DNA of 64,000 bases from JAITVM01 sp031551135. GTDB taxonomy: Bacteria > Bacillota > Clostridia > Lachnospirales > JAITVM01. Below the pieces are notes generated by a model. The model did no database searches and was not told the origin of the DNA. It saw nothing but the letters and a program-made list of their open reading frames with translations. Positions 36,136-43,289 of this stretch are shown one piece after another (the stretch's first letter is position 1; each line of letters begins with the position of its first letter). Made by a program: the position numbers and the translations under genes. The DNA is taken from NCBI GenBank assembly GCA_031551135.1, contig JAVBOA010000027.1, forward strand, positions 1 to 64,000. Direction: 5' to 3'.

Positions 36136-36888
36136 TCAAATCCTCTCTGAAAGAAACTGTAAATAACGGTTTTTTGATATTTGTTGACTTTTTTTAGAAG
36201 CACCTAACGGAATTTTTGTATTATTGACAAGAATAAAACTGCCTTTTCTATAATCTTGAATTTTATTCATATTAATTAAATAATTACGGACAAAAATACT
36301 AAAGCAATCATCATTAATTATTTCTTGATAATAAGAAAGCGGCTTAACTAAAAGTTCATATCTGCCTTTGGTTGTTTCTAAAAGAATTCTTCTGTTTTTA
36401 CCTTTAAAAAGATATAGAATATTTTGTATTTCCATATTCAAACTCAAGTATTCTCCTTCATACTTATACTTGAATACAACAAAATTTTCTTTTTGCAGTC
36501 CGGCAGAGTATTTTGAAAGAATACTGGGCATGGCTTCTTCCATATCTAAATCCAAACGTTTTTTTAAAATAAAGCGAAAGGCTTCACAACGGTATCCTTC
36601 GCTCCATTCATTTTCTAAACATGTAGTAAATATCAAAATAAACTTACTTTTTAGAATGCTATTTAATCTTCTAGCCACTTCTATTCCACTAACATCTGGC
36701 ATTCCAATGTCTAAAAAAATAATGTCATATTTTAGTCCATTTTTTTCAATTTCTTCAATTAAATCTTTTCCGGAAAAAAATTTATCTATTCGATATTTAT
36801 AATTACATCCGGATAAATGAACTATAATTTTTTTTTCGAGTATTTCTAAAAATTCAATGTCATCGTCACAAATGCTAATTCTAATCAT
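36136..36888 (-). CDS. agrA: AgrA-type LytTR response regulator, 250 aa
   Basis: An N-terminal receiver (residues 1-120) has the acidic pocket D-D-D near residues 8-10, the phospho-acceptor F-L-D-I-G-M-P, and T-T in strand 4. A C-terminal LytTR DNA-binding domain (about 140-245) follows. When phosphorylated by AgrC it should bind tandem sites such as those at 34704-34736. It is the first gene of the agrA-agrC operon. A nearly perfect 14-base inverted repeat precedes it. Confidence 0.88.
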   Translation of the reverse strand: MIRISICDDDIEFLEILEKKIIVHLSGCNYKYRIDKFFSGKDLIEEIEKNGLKYDIIFLDIGMPDVSGIEVARRLNSILKSKFILIFTTCLENEWSEGYRCEAFRFILKKRLDLDMEEAMPSILSKYSAGLQKENFVVFKYKYEGEYLSLNMEIQNILYLFKGKNRRILLETTKGRYELLVKPLSYYQEIINDDCFSIFVRNYLINMNKIQDYRKGSFILVNNTKIPLGASKKSQQISKNRYLQFLSERI

Positions 36889-36915
36889 AGCTTAGTCCCT
36901 ACTTTCTGTAATTTG

Positions 36916-36949
36916 TACTGACGAACGAAAATCTATTCGTTCCTCAGTA
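36916..36949. promoter_or_regulatory. Inverted repeat in the agrA upstream region
   Basis: TACTGACGAACGAA (36916-36929) and TTCGTTCCTCAGTA (36936-36949) pair with one mismatch around a six-base loop. The GACGAA core resembles the boxes upstream of the second agrBD operon, so it may be a LytTR operator, or a leader hairpin for agrA. Confidence 0.5.
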
Positions 36950-37133
36950 TACTGTCAAATTTTAATAATTATATGATATTATATTTTTTCAATTTTTTGA
37001 ATGTAAAAGCATATTTTTTCAAAATTTTATTGATTTTTGCTCTTGAATTTGTCAAATATTTGTCTTTCGTAAAGAATCCAATAAGATTTTTCGATAGAGT
37101 TATGACAAATATAAACTTGATAGAGGTGATTTT

Positions 37134-37847
37134 ATTAGCATTGTAATTTGTGACGACGATCATTTTATTGTAGACAAGTTGTACGATATTATAAGCGATT
37201 ATCATACAAAGAATAAAATAATTAGCTGTAAAATTGATAAATATTTGGATCCGAGAATACTTTTGAAGCAATATTTTCCGAATAAGTATAGTCTTCTGAT
37301 TTCAGATATTTCTATGAAGCCGATGGATGGAATAGATTTGGCAAAGAATTTGCGAAAAGTCGATAAAAATCTTACTATTATATTTTTGACGGGTTTCACA
37401 TGTCATATGGAAAAAGCATTTGGTGTTCATGCCTTTCAATATATAATAAAACCAGTCTCTAAACAGGATGTTCACAAAGTACTAGACGAATTTTATCAAT
37501 ACAATTCCGAAAAAACTGACCAAGCACTGCTATTTGTTTACAATGATAAAGGAAAAGATATAAAGATTAAATTTAACAAAATACTTTATTTCGAACAAAT
37601 GCGCAATACTACTAAAATTATCACCAACAAAGAGGAAATAAATATTTATTCAACTTTAAAAAACATCAAGGATAATTTGCCTAATTATTTTTATCAATGC
37701 CATAGATCTTTTGTCGTTAATATTAGTCGTATATCAAAGCGAGAAAAGGAATCATGTATTTTGGACAATGGCTTTGTTGTTCCGATCGGAAGAAAATATT
37801 TTAGAGATTTCAAAGTCGAATACTTTGATTATGTATCTAAATTATGA
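37134..37847 (+). CDS. Second LytTR response regulator, 237 aa, probable ATT start
   Basis: The receiver begins S-I-V-I-C-D-D-D, with L-I-S-D-I-S-M-K-P as phospho-acceptor region and F-L-T-G later. A LytTR domain ends it (Y-F-E-Q-M-R-N-T; C-H-R-S-F-V-V-N). The conserved first strand lies upstream of the first ATG, GTG or TTG in frame: a TTG at 37179 would remove the acidic pocket. AGAGGTGA is five bases before ATT 37134, so an ATT start is most likely. It pairs with the kinase gene just downstream. Confidence 0.82.
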   Translation: MSIVICDDDHFIVDKLYDIISDYHTKNKIISCKIDKYLDPRILLKQYFPNKYSLLISDISMKPMDGIDLAKNLRKVDKNLTIIFLTGFTCHMEKAFGVHAFQYIIKPVSKQDVHKVLDEFYQYNSEKTDQALLFVYNDKGKDIKIKFNKILYFEQMRNTTKIITNKEEINIYSTLKNIKDNLPNYFYQCHRSFVVNISRISKREKESCILDNGFVVPIGRKYFRDFKVEYFDYVSKL

Positions 37848-37882
37848 GAATATCTAATAATTAATATGTGGAGGGCTTTGTT

Positions 37883-39160
37883 ATTTTAGGATTATTGGGC
37901 TTTATCACGAATCTCGTTGATATATATGTACTTCATATGATTGTAAAATATTATTGCAGACAGAATGAAGGAATAAAATTTAATTTTTTATTAAAGCTGG
38001 TACTATCATTTTTAGTAGCGATTTTAAGGATAAATATACACATCGAGATATTTGCGACAATCCTTGCTTTGACTATTACTTTTTTTACGTTCAAAATTTT
38101 TTACAGCGGTTTAAAAGAAATATTAATAAGTATTTTTGCATGGGTAATAATTGGATTTGCTCTAGAGTTTCTTGTTGTTGCTATATTAGTATATGTAATG
38201 CATTTTGACACAATTATCGGTGAAATTACTGTCGCTATAATTTCTGTTTTTATGGCCAAAGCTATTGAATACAGTATAGTGTTTGCAATTTTCTCTAAAA
38301 AGGAGATAAATAAGATATCTCGGGCATTCGATATTTATCAATACATATTTTTTATTTTGTCTCTAATAAACCTTTGTAATATGGCTGTTCTTTTCTATCA
38401 GTTTGCTGAAAAAAGAGAAGTGAATATTTATTTTATACTGTATTTTTCGATTAGCTTTGTATTTTTAATTATTTCATTACTATATTTGCTTGACCAACTA
38501 AACAGAATTGTAAAAGAGAACCAAGAAAGGAAGCTAATAGATGAAGAAAACAGGCTGTACCAAAGATTCATTGGAGAAATTGATACTATGACAGAACATT
38601 TAAATCAATTAAATCACGATTACCGCTATCATCTGCAATATTTATCAGAGCTGACCGAAAAGAGCAAGGCAAAGGAAGCCGTTGAATATTTGAAGCAGAT
38701 GTTAATTGAATATTCTGATACCGGAATAGGACTTATTGATAATCATCCTGCGATTTCATTTCTTTTATTACAAAAAGCAAGATTTGCAAAAGAAAATGAC
38801 ATTATTTTCAAAAATGCCGTTCCAAATTTGCTCAATACAAAAATATCGGAAACTGATCTAAATATAATTCTAGCAAATTTATTGGATAATGCCTTAGAGG
38901 CTGTTGTAAAAATAGAAGAAGAAAAAATTGTAAGTGTAAAAATTTACAATAAGAAAGATTTGCTTTTCATAAATGTTATGAATACCTTTAATGGAAACTT
39001 TGAAGTGTGGGGAAGTCAATATTTATCTACAAAAGAAAACCCTAATCTTCATGGACATGGTCTGAAAAGTATCAAAAGAATTTGCGATAAACTCGATGGA
39101 GAATTAAAGATCACTAATAAAAATAATATATTTGAAGTTTTGGTTATTTTGCCGATTTAA
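37883..39160 (+). CDS. Second AgrC-type sensor histidine kinase, 425 aa
   Basis: Six or so membrane helices (to about residue 205) are followed by the HPK10 kinase module: L-N-H-D-Y-R-Y-H (acceptor His), L-L-D-N-A-L-E-A (N box) and H-G-H-G-L-K (G box). GGAGGG at 37870-37875 precedes GTT/ATT codons at 37880-37885. The in-frame GTG at 37868 lies before that site. So the start is probably the ATT at 37883 or GTT at 37880, again non-canonical. The gene is convergent with the second agrBD pair and separated from it by a terminator. Confidence 0.85.
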   Translation: MLGLLGFITNLVDIYVLHMIVKYYCRQNEGIKFNFLLKLVLSFLVAILRINIHIEIFATILALTITFFTFKIFYSGLKEILISIFAWVIIGFALEFLVVAILVYVMHFDTIIGEITVAIISVFMAKAIEYSIVFAIFSKKEINKISRAFDIYQYIFFILSLINLCNMAVLFYQFAEKREVNIYFILYFSISFVFLIISLLYLLDQLNRIVKENQERKLIDEENRLYQRFIGEIDTMTEHLNQLNHDYRYHLQYLSELTEKSKAKEAVEYLKQMLIEYSDTGIGLIDNHPAISFLLLQKARFAKENDIIFKNAVPNLLNTKISETDLNIILANLLDNALEAVVKIEEEKIVSVKIYNKKDLLFINVMNTFNGNFEVWGSQYLSTKENPNLHGHGLKSIKRICDKLDGELKITNKNNIFEVLVILPI

Positions 39161-39171
39161 ATTGCCAAACG

Positions 39172-39194
39172 GGGTGCGCATTACATGCGCACCC
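39172..39194. terminator. Bidirectional terminator between kinase and agrD2
   Basis: GGGTGCGCA (39172-39180) and TGCGCACCC (39186-39194) form a perfect nine-base stem with a five-base loop, between convergent stop codons. AT-rich sequence follows on both sides. Confidence 0.8.
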
Positions 39195-39208
39195 TTAAAG
39201 AATAATTA

Positions 39209-39424
39209 TTATTTAGTTTCTTTGTCTGAGATTTTTTGCAACATACTCGCAGGAATTTCAGGTTGACCTAATAGAAAATAACAAGGCAAAAAAGTAAATA
39301 AATTCGCCAAACCTGAAGCGGCTTGTGCAAGAAAAGCGGCTAAAGCAACAATGATTGTTGCCATTGCAATACTACAAATCTTTGTCATTTCTGAATTTTT
39401 GATTCTTGTGATTAATGATGTCAT
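39209..39424 (-). CDS. Second AgrD-like autoinducer precursor, 71 aa
   Basis: The leader is longer and more hydrophobic than in agrD (A/L/I-rich residues 19-45). It is followed by L-P-C-Y-F-L-L and the tail G-Q-P-E-I-P-A-S-M-L, matching the P-E-x-P recognition region of AgrD proteins. Cys48 is the likely ring residue. ATG 39424 follows GGAGG and overlaps the agrB2 stop by four bases. The predicted ring differs from that of the first locus, so the two signals should not cross-talk. Confidence 0.78.
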   Translation of the reverse strand: MTSLITRIKNSEMTKICSIAMATIIVALAAFLAQAASGLANLFTFLPCYFLLGQPEIPASMLQKISDKETK

Positions 39425-39999
39425 TTTAATTCCTCCAATTTTTTAGTTTTTTTGAAATTAATTAACGTCAATGATTCGAATAATACTGCAATTGCCATAA
39501 CGTTCGCCAAAGTTTTAAATGATAAGAAGAATAAAAGCATAGATAAAGCTGATAAAATGCAAATGCAGATAATACTTCTTTTTCTGAATATAAGCTTTTC
39601 TTTAGGAAAAATTGGGCGAGACGGTGTTTGAACAGGCGCAAATATATATACTAAAATCATTGAAGTCAATAAAAAAGTTACAATCTCAAAAAATTGCAAT
39701 GATTCCGGAATTATTTTTACAAATTTAATCCCTAAAAAGCTAATGCTGAAATATGAAATAAAACATATAATATTATTTTTGGCATGCAAACCACCGGCCG
39801 ACGTACGTAATAAGCCAAAAGAAATCAAGAATATCGTCAATTCTATACCGTATCCAAAAATAAACCCTATAATCAATAGAAATATTATGCTCAAAGCTGT
39901 GATTATCAAAAGTTCTAAACCAAATCTGACGACTTCAATATCATCTGATTCCGGTCTGCTGATTTTAACGGCAATTTTCTTGCATATTTTATATAACAT
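39421..39999 (-). CDS. Second AgrB-type processing protease, 192 aa
   Basis: A polytopic membrane protein with the catalytic A-G-G-L-H-A-K (His72) and I-I-C-F (Cys79), plus A-P-V-Q-T-P in the cytoplasmic loop, all typical of AgrB. AGGGGAGGG lies just upstream of ATG 39999. It is coupled to the downstream AgrD-like gene. Four phased repeats lie upstream (40057-40142). Confidence 0.88.
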   Translation of the reverse strand: MLYKICKKIAVKISRPESDDIEVVRFGLELLIITALSIIFLLIIGFIFGYGIELTIFLISFGLLRTSAGGLHAKNNIICFISYFSISFLGIKFVKIIPESLQFFEIVTFLLTSMILVYIFAPVQTPSRPIFPKEKLIFRKRSIICICILSALSMLLFFLSFKTLANVMAIAVLFESLTLINFKKTKKLEELK

Positions 40000-40056
40000 T
40001 TAAATCCCTCCCCTGAAATCAGAATAACAAATATTATTAAAAAATTGAATATACTC

Positions 40057-40142
40057 AGGACGAAATGCATTAAAAAAAGGACGAACAACATTTTTGAAAA
40101 AAATAAATTGTTGATTGTCCTTTTTTTTATACCGTTTGTCCT
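40057..40142. promoter_or_regulatory. Four phased boxes, candidate LytTR operators
   Basis: AGGACGAA occurs at 40057 and 40078, a 21-bp step. The reverse form TTGTCCT occurs at 40115 and 40136, also a 21-bp step. The two pairs face opposite ways between agrB2 (leftward) and a small rightward gene, suggesting divergent control by the second response regulator. Confidence 0.65.
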
Positions 40143-40230
40143 TATTCTTACAAATGTTTTTTTAAATAATATATAATCTTTTCACTCCCCTAAAATCCAT
40201 AAAAGTTTGAATATTGGGGGAGTTATTTTG

Positions 40231-40344
40231 ATGATAAGCAAATACTGTTCTGATATAACGAGTTCAATCACAATATTTTTTTTGGAGAATAAAATTGTAA
40301 AGAGTTCTGAAATAAAAAAGCGGAAACTAACTTTATATTTTTAA
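40231..40344 (+). CDS. Small protein, 37 aa, divergent from agrB2
   Basis: ATG 40231 has an unusually strong ribosome-binding site, GGGGGAG, eight bases upstream. The peptide has a middle hydrophobic stretch (I-T-I-F-F-L) and a basic end (I-K-K-R-K-L). It lies directly downstream of the rightward pair of boxes at 40115-40142, so it could be a quorum-regulated peptide. No homologue is recognised; it could also be spurious. Confidence 0.4.
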   Translation: MISKYCSDITSSITIFFLENKIVKSSEIKKRKLTLYF

Positions 40345-40425
40345 AGCAAGTAAAGAAACACAAGAAATATATACTGGTTAAAAAATACAAATTGCTTCCT
40401 GTAAAGCCAAGATATCCTTGAAATT

Positions 40426-40457
40426 CCCGGTTTAGAAAATATTTTTTAATAACCGGG
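40426..40457 (+). promoter_or_regulatory. Hairpin overlapping the ribosome-binding site of the sigma-like gene
   Basis: CCCGGTT (40426-40432) pairs with AACCGGG (40451-40457); the latter contains the first part of the GGGAGG ribosome-binding site. Folding would hide it and limit translation of the gene at 40467. Confidence 0.5.
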
Positions 40458-40466
40458 AGGATGCTT

Positions 40467-40889
40467 ATGTCTTTTAATTATGGATATGAAAAAAAATTAT
40501 TTGATAAAGAATGGCAGAAAAAACAAGAGCTTATGAAGAGTGCGGGTATGTCTGACGATGATATTAAAAAAATCTATGACTTTGATTGGTCGTGGTTTAA
40601 GAGTATTAGATCTTATCAGAGTCACACAATAAATCTCAATATATCTCATATTCCAGATGATAGAACAGATTTTGAAAAGAATTTAGAGTTTATGGAGCAA
40701 ATTGAAAATAAAACCCTGTTAAAAGCAATCAAATCACTAAGCCAAAAAGATTTGAATTTATTAATTCAAATTGTAGTCGAGGACAAAAATCAATCAGAAA
40801 TTGCCAAAGATTCCGGCATATACAGAAGTTCAATTCATTATCAACTCAAAAAGATAAAGAAGCAAATAAAAAGTTTCTTTAACATATGA
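40467..40889 (+). CDS. Sigma-70 region 4-like mobile-element regulator, 140 aa
   Basis: The C-terminal half is a helix-turn-helix of the sigma region 4 type (S-Q-K-D-L-N-L-L-I; N-Q-S-E-I-A-K-D-S-G-I-Y-R-S-S-I). The N-terminal part resembles small sigma-like proteins that accompany serine-recombinase elements and conjugative transposons in Clostridia. It lacks region 2, so it is a regulator rather than a full sigma factor. I use ATG 40467 downstream of GGGAGG rather than ATG 40461, which overlaps its spacing. It is the first gene of the recombinase-bearing element. Confidence 0.65.
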   Translation: MSFNYGYEKKLFDKEWQKKQELMKSAGMSDDDIKKIYDFDWSWFKSIRSYQSHTINLNISHIPDDRTDFEKNLEFMEQIENKTLLKAIKSLSQKDLNLLIQIVVEDKNQSEIAKDSGIYRSSIHYQLKKIKKQIKSFFNI

Positions 40890-41114
40890 AAACTCGAATA
40901 TCCACTAAATTCCAATACATCAACGATTCTAAAAGATTACCACAATTTACATAAAAAATTTTTCGAAATTTTTGAACAAAAGCCCTTTCTAAATGCCTAT
41001 ATAGTGAAGGGAGAATTATACCTTTGTTGATCCTTGAAAACTGAATAGAAAACTTTGGGTACGTTACCTGTGTTCGAGCGGCAGGAGGTCTTTGGCAAAA
41101 AGCCAGAGAATAAA

Positions 41115-41258
41115 ATGAGAAAAATATGCTTTGATTTGGCAATCAAAGTCGCTATGACAGGCATGGGTGGTTACTTTATATACAGAGTGTATTGTACGGG
41201 GTGGGAATCCCCGGGCGCAAAAGCCATGGTGCGGCCGGCACACCTGAAGTTTTGCTAA
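41115..41258 (+). CDS. Small conserved-type peptide of the recombinase element, 47 aa
   Basis: MRKICFDLAIK starts a peptide with a Gly/aromatic middle (M-G-G-Y-F-I-Y-R) and an end W-E-S-P-G-A-K-A-M-V-R-P. Its 3' half is GC-rich (GGGGTGGGAATCCCC, GTGCGGCCGGCAC), unlike anything nearby. The upstream stretch 40890-41114 includes CGAGCGGCAGGAGG, a leader I associate with such elements. The reading frame is plausible, but the segment may instead act as a structured RNA. Confidence 0.4.
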   Translation: MRKICFDLAIKVAMTGMGGYFIYRVYCTGWESPGAKAMVRPAHLKFC

Positions 41259-41359
41259 TAAAAGAATTCGGATATTTAGCGATTGATTTTTTATTGACTA
41301 TTTCGTCATTAATCTTTTATAAAGTGCTATATAACGATTTAAAAGTGGGGGCTACAATT

Positions 41360-41566
41360 ATGGGAAAAGATGAACTTGTTGATATTCGGAACATTATAAT
41401 AGATAAAAATTTGATAATTTCTGAACGTAAAAAATCTTTTGTACAGCAGATTAGAAATCCATATTGTTATAAATATGGTGATTTTGTCGTGAAGATTTCA
41501 TTTTCTAAAAATGAAACGACTCTCGAAGAATGTTTTAAACAATATATTTCAGCTTTTGTTAATTGA
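41360..41566 (+). CDS. DUF6870-like small protein, 68 aa
   Basis: The protein has the pattern R-N-P-Y-C-Y-K-Y-G-D followed by V-V-K-I-S-F and an ending T-L-E-E-C-F-K-Q-Y-I. I recall it from small DUF6870-type proteins encoded next to large serine recombinases in Clostridia. GTGGGGG precedes ATG 41360. A larger frame opening at 41192 would need the GC-rich segment to be coding in a second frame, so I prefer this start. Confidence 0.5.
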   Translation: MGKDELVDIRNIIIDKNLIISERKKSFVQQIRNPYCYKYGDFVVKISFSKNETTLEECFKQYISAFVN

Positions 41567-41571
41567 AATTT

Positions 41572-41648
41572 AAAGCCTGTAGACAATTAAAAAACATTAT
41601 GTTACCATAACCTAAAGGCTAACATAACAACCCAGGTTTACAGGCTTT
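41572..41648. other. Large stem-loop upstream of the first recombinase
   Basis: AAAGCCTGTA (41572-41581) and TACAGGCTTT (41639-41648) form a perfect ten-base outer stem enclosing about 57 bases. A second inverted pair (ATGTTA with TAACAT) lies inside. It may be a terminator for the small genes or a recombination-related site. Confidence 0.55.
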
Positions 41649-41678
41649 TGTCAGAATAAAATTTGGAGTTGTTATATT

Positions 41679-43289
41679 ATGATAGAAAATTTTAAAAAAT
41701 GGAATGCCACAATTTATCTGAGAATTTCAAAAGAAGACAAAGAACACGACGAGAGCAACAGCATAAAAAATCAACGTGAACTCATCCTTGAATATGTAAA
41801 AAATCAACCGGATTTACAGGTCGTCGATATAAAAACCGACGACGGATTTTCAGGTGTAAACTTCGAGCGCAATGCTTTCAAACAAATGATTAAAAATATA
41901 GAAAAACATGAAACGGATTGTGTTATCGTAAAGGACTTGTCAAGGCTCGGCAGAAATCATATTGAAGTCGGAAAATATATTGAGAGATATTTTTCGTCTA
42001 AAAATGTTAGGTTTATTGCTATTAATGATAATTACGACAGCAATACTTCGGACATGAACGATATAAACAACAGCCTTATCATCCCGTTTAAAAATATTCT
42101 AAATGAAGCATTTTTAGAGGATATATCAAATAAGACAAAAACTCAGCTTGAAGTAAAACGTAGAAAAGGTGAGTTTATTGGCGCATTTGCCGTCTACGGT
42201 TATCTGAAGCAAGGCAAAAAACTCGTTATTGACCAGTATGCAGCCAATATCGTCAGAAATATTTTTGACGATAAAATCAATGCTCTTAACGAAAAACAGA
42301 TCGCTGATAAACTTAATAAAAACGGTGTCTTGTCACCGCTTCAATATAAAAGATTTTTAGGTTTAAATTATAAATCTCCATTTGCTAATGAAAATGAATC
42401 CCGGTGGTCTGTAAATACAATCAAGCGAATACTCAAAAATCGAGTATATATAGGTTTTTTAGAACAAGGAAAACGTTCGAAAGTAAATTATCGTTTTAAT
42501 AAAATTATTAACAAACCTCAAAACGAATGGGTTATCATTGAAAAAGCACATGAACCTATTATTTCGGAATCGTGTTTTTATTTAGTTCAAGAACTTCTGT
42601 TAAAAGATACAAGAGTTTCTGCAAAGCTCAATAAACTCCATCTGTTTTCCGGTTTTTTGCACTGTTCACATTGCGGTCAGCCAATGGTTGTAAAAACAAT
42701 AAATAAAAATAAGAAATCATATGTTTATTATATTTGTTCAACGCATCATAAATTTGGAACATGTATAAATAATAATATCAGCAGTGCAAAATTAGAGGAA
42801 TTTGTATTAGTTTCCTTGAAAAATCATATGTCCGCATTAATAGCGTTTGATAAAATAGAAAATTCGCTATCAGATATTTATATTGAAAAGCGTAAAAATA
42901 GAGCAATTGATGAAATGTTCTCAAAAGCTTTACAGGATATTCAAAAATATAAAACCTATCTTATAAAATCATATGAAGATTATGTTAATCAGCTTATTTC
43001 AAAAGAGGAATATATTCTATTTAAAAATAATTTCAATAATCAAATCTTATCGGCAGAAAATAATATAAAGAGTCTGCAATCTGAAAAATCGAAAATTGTA
43101 AATTCCGGCAGCATAAAAGAACTTATTGAAAGATATAAAGATATAACGGCTCTTGAGCGCGGAATAATCGTAAATTTAATCGAAACACTTTCGTATGGAG
43201 ATAAAAATCTCGAAATAGTTTTCAGATATAAAAATGAATTTGAGGATTCGATTTTAGAACATAATCATTATTCAGAGGCGGTGAGGTAA
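41679..43289 (+). CDS. Large serine recombinase 1, 536 aa
   Basis: The order is resolvase domain (about 9-150) with catalytic Ser17 in Y-L-R-I-S and the D-L-S-R-L-G-R-N motif, then a recombinase domain (about 165-300), a zinc ribbon (C-S-H-C-G and a later C-S-T-H-H-x-x-G-T-C), and a C-terminal coiled coil. It would excise or integrate the mobile element. GGAG lies upstream of ATG. Its stop overlaps the next start by one base (TAATG). Confidence 0.93.
   Translation: MIENFKKWNATIYLRISKEDKEHDESNSIKNQRELILEYVKNQPDLQVVDIKTDDGFSGVNFERNAFKQMIKNIEKHETDCVIVKDLSRLGRNHIEVGKYIERYFSSKNVRFIAINDNYDSNTSDMNDINNSLIIPFKNILNEAFLEDISNKTKTQLEVKRRKGEFIGAFAVYGYLKQGKKLVIDQYAANIVRNIFDDKINALNEKQIADKLNKNGVLSPLQYKRFLGLNYKSPFANENESRWSVNTIKRILKNRVYIGFLEQGKRSKVNYRFNKIINKPQNEWVIIEKAHEPIISESCFYLVQELLLKDTRVSAKLNKLHLFSGFLHCSHCGQPMVVKTINKNKKSYVYYICSTHHKFGTCINNNISSAKLEEFVLVSLKNHMSALIAFDKIENSLSDIYIEKRKNRAIDEMFSKALQDIQKYKTYLIKSYEDYVNQLISKEEYILFKNNFNNQILSAENNIKSLQSEKSKIVNSGSIKELIERYKDITALERGIIVNLIETLSYGDKNLEIVFRYKNEFEDSILEHNHYSEAVR

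Noticed and set aside
36969..37271. Minus-strand 100-aa open frame
   Set aside because: It overlaps the start of the second response regulator, has low-complexity AT-rich coding and no ribosome-binding site.
41192..41359. Longer frame upstream of the DUF6870-like protein
   Set aside because: It would read the GC-rich segment in a second frame overlapping the 47-aa peptide; the ATG at 41360 has its own ribosome-binding site.
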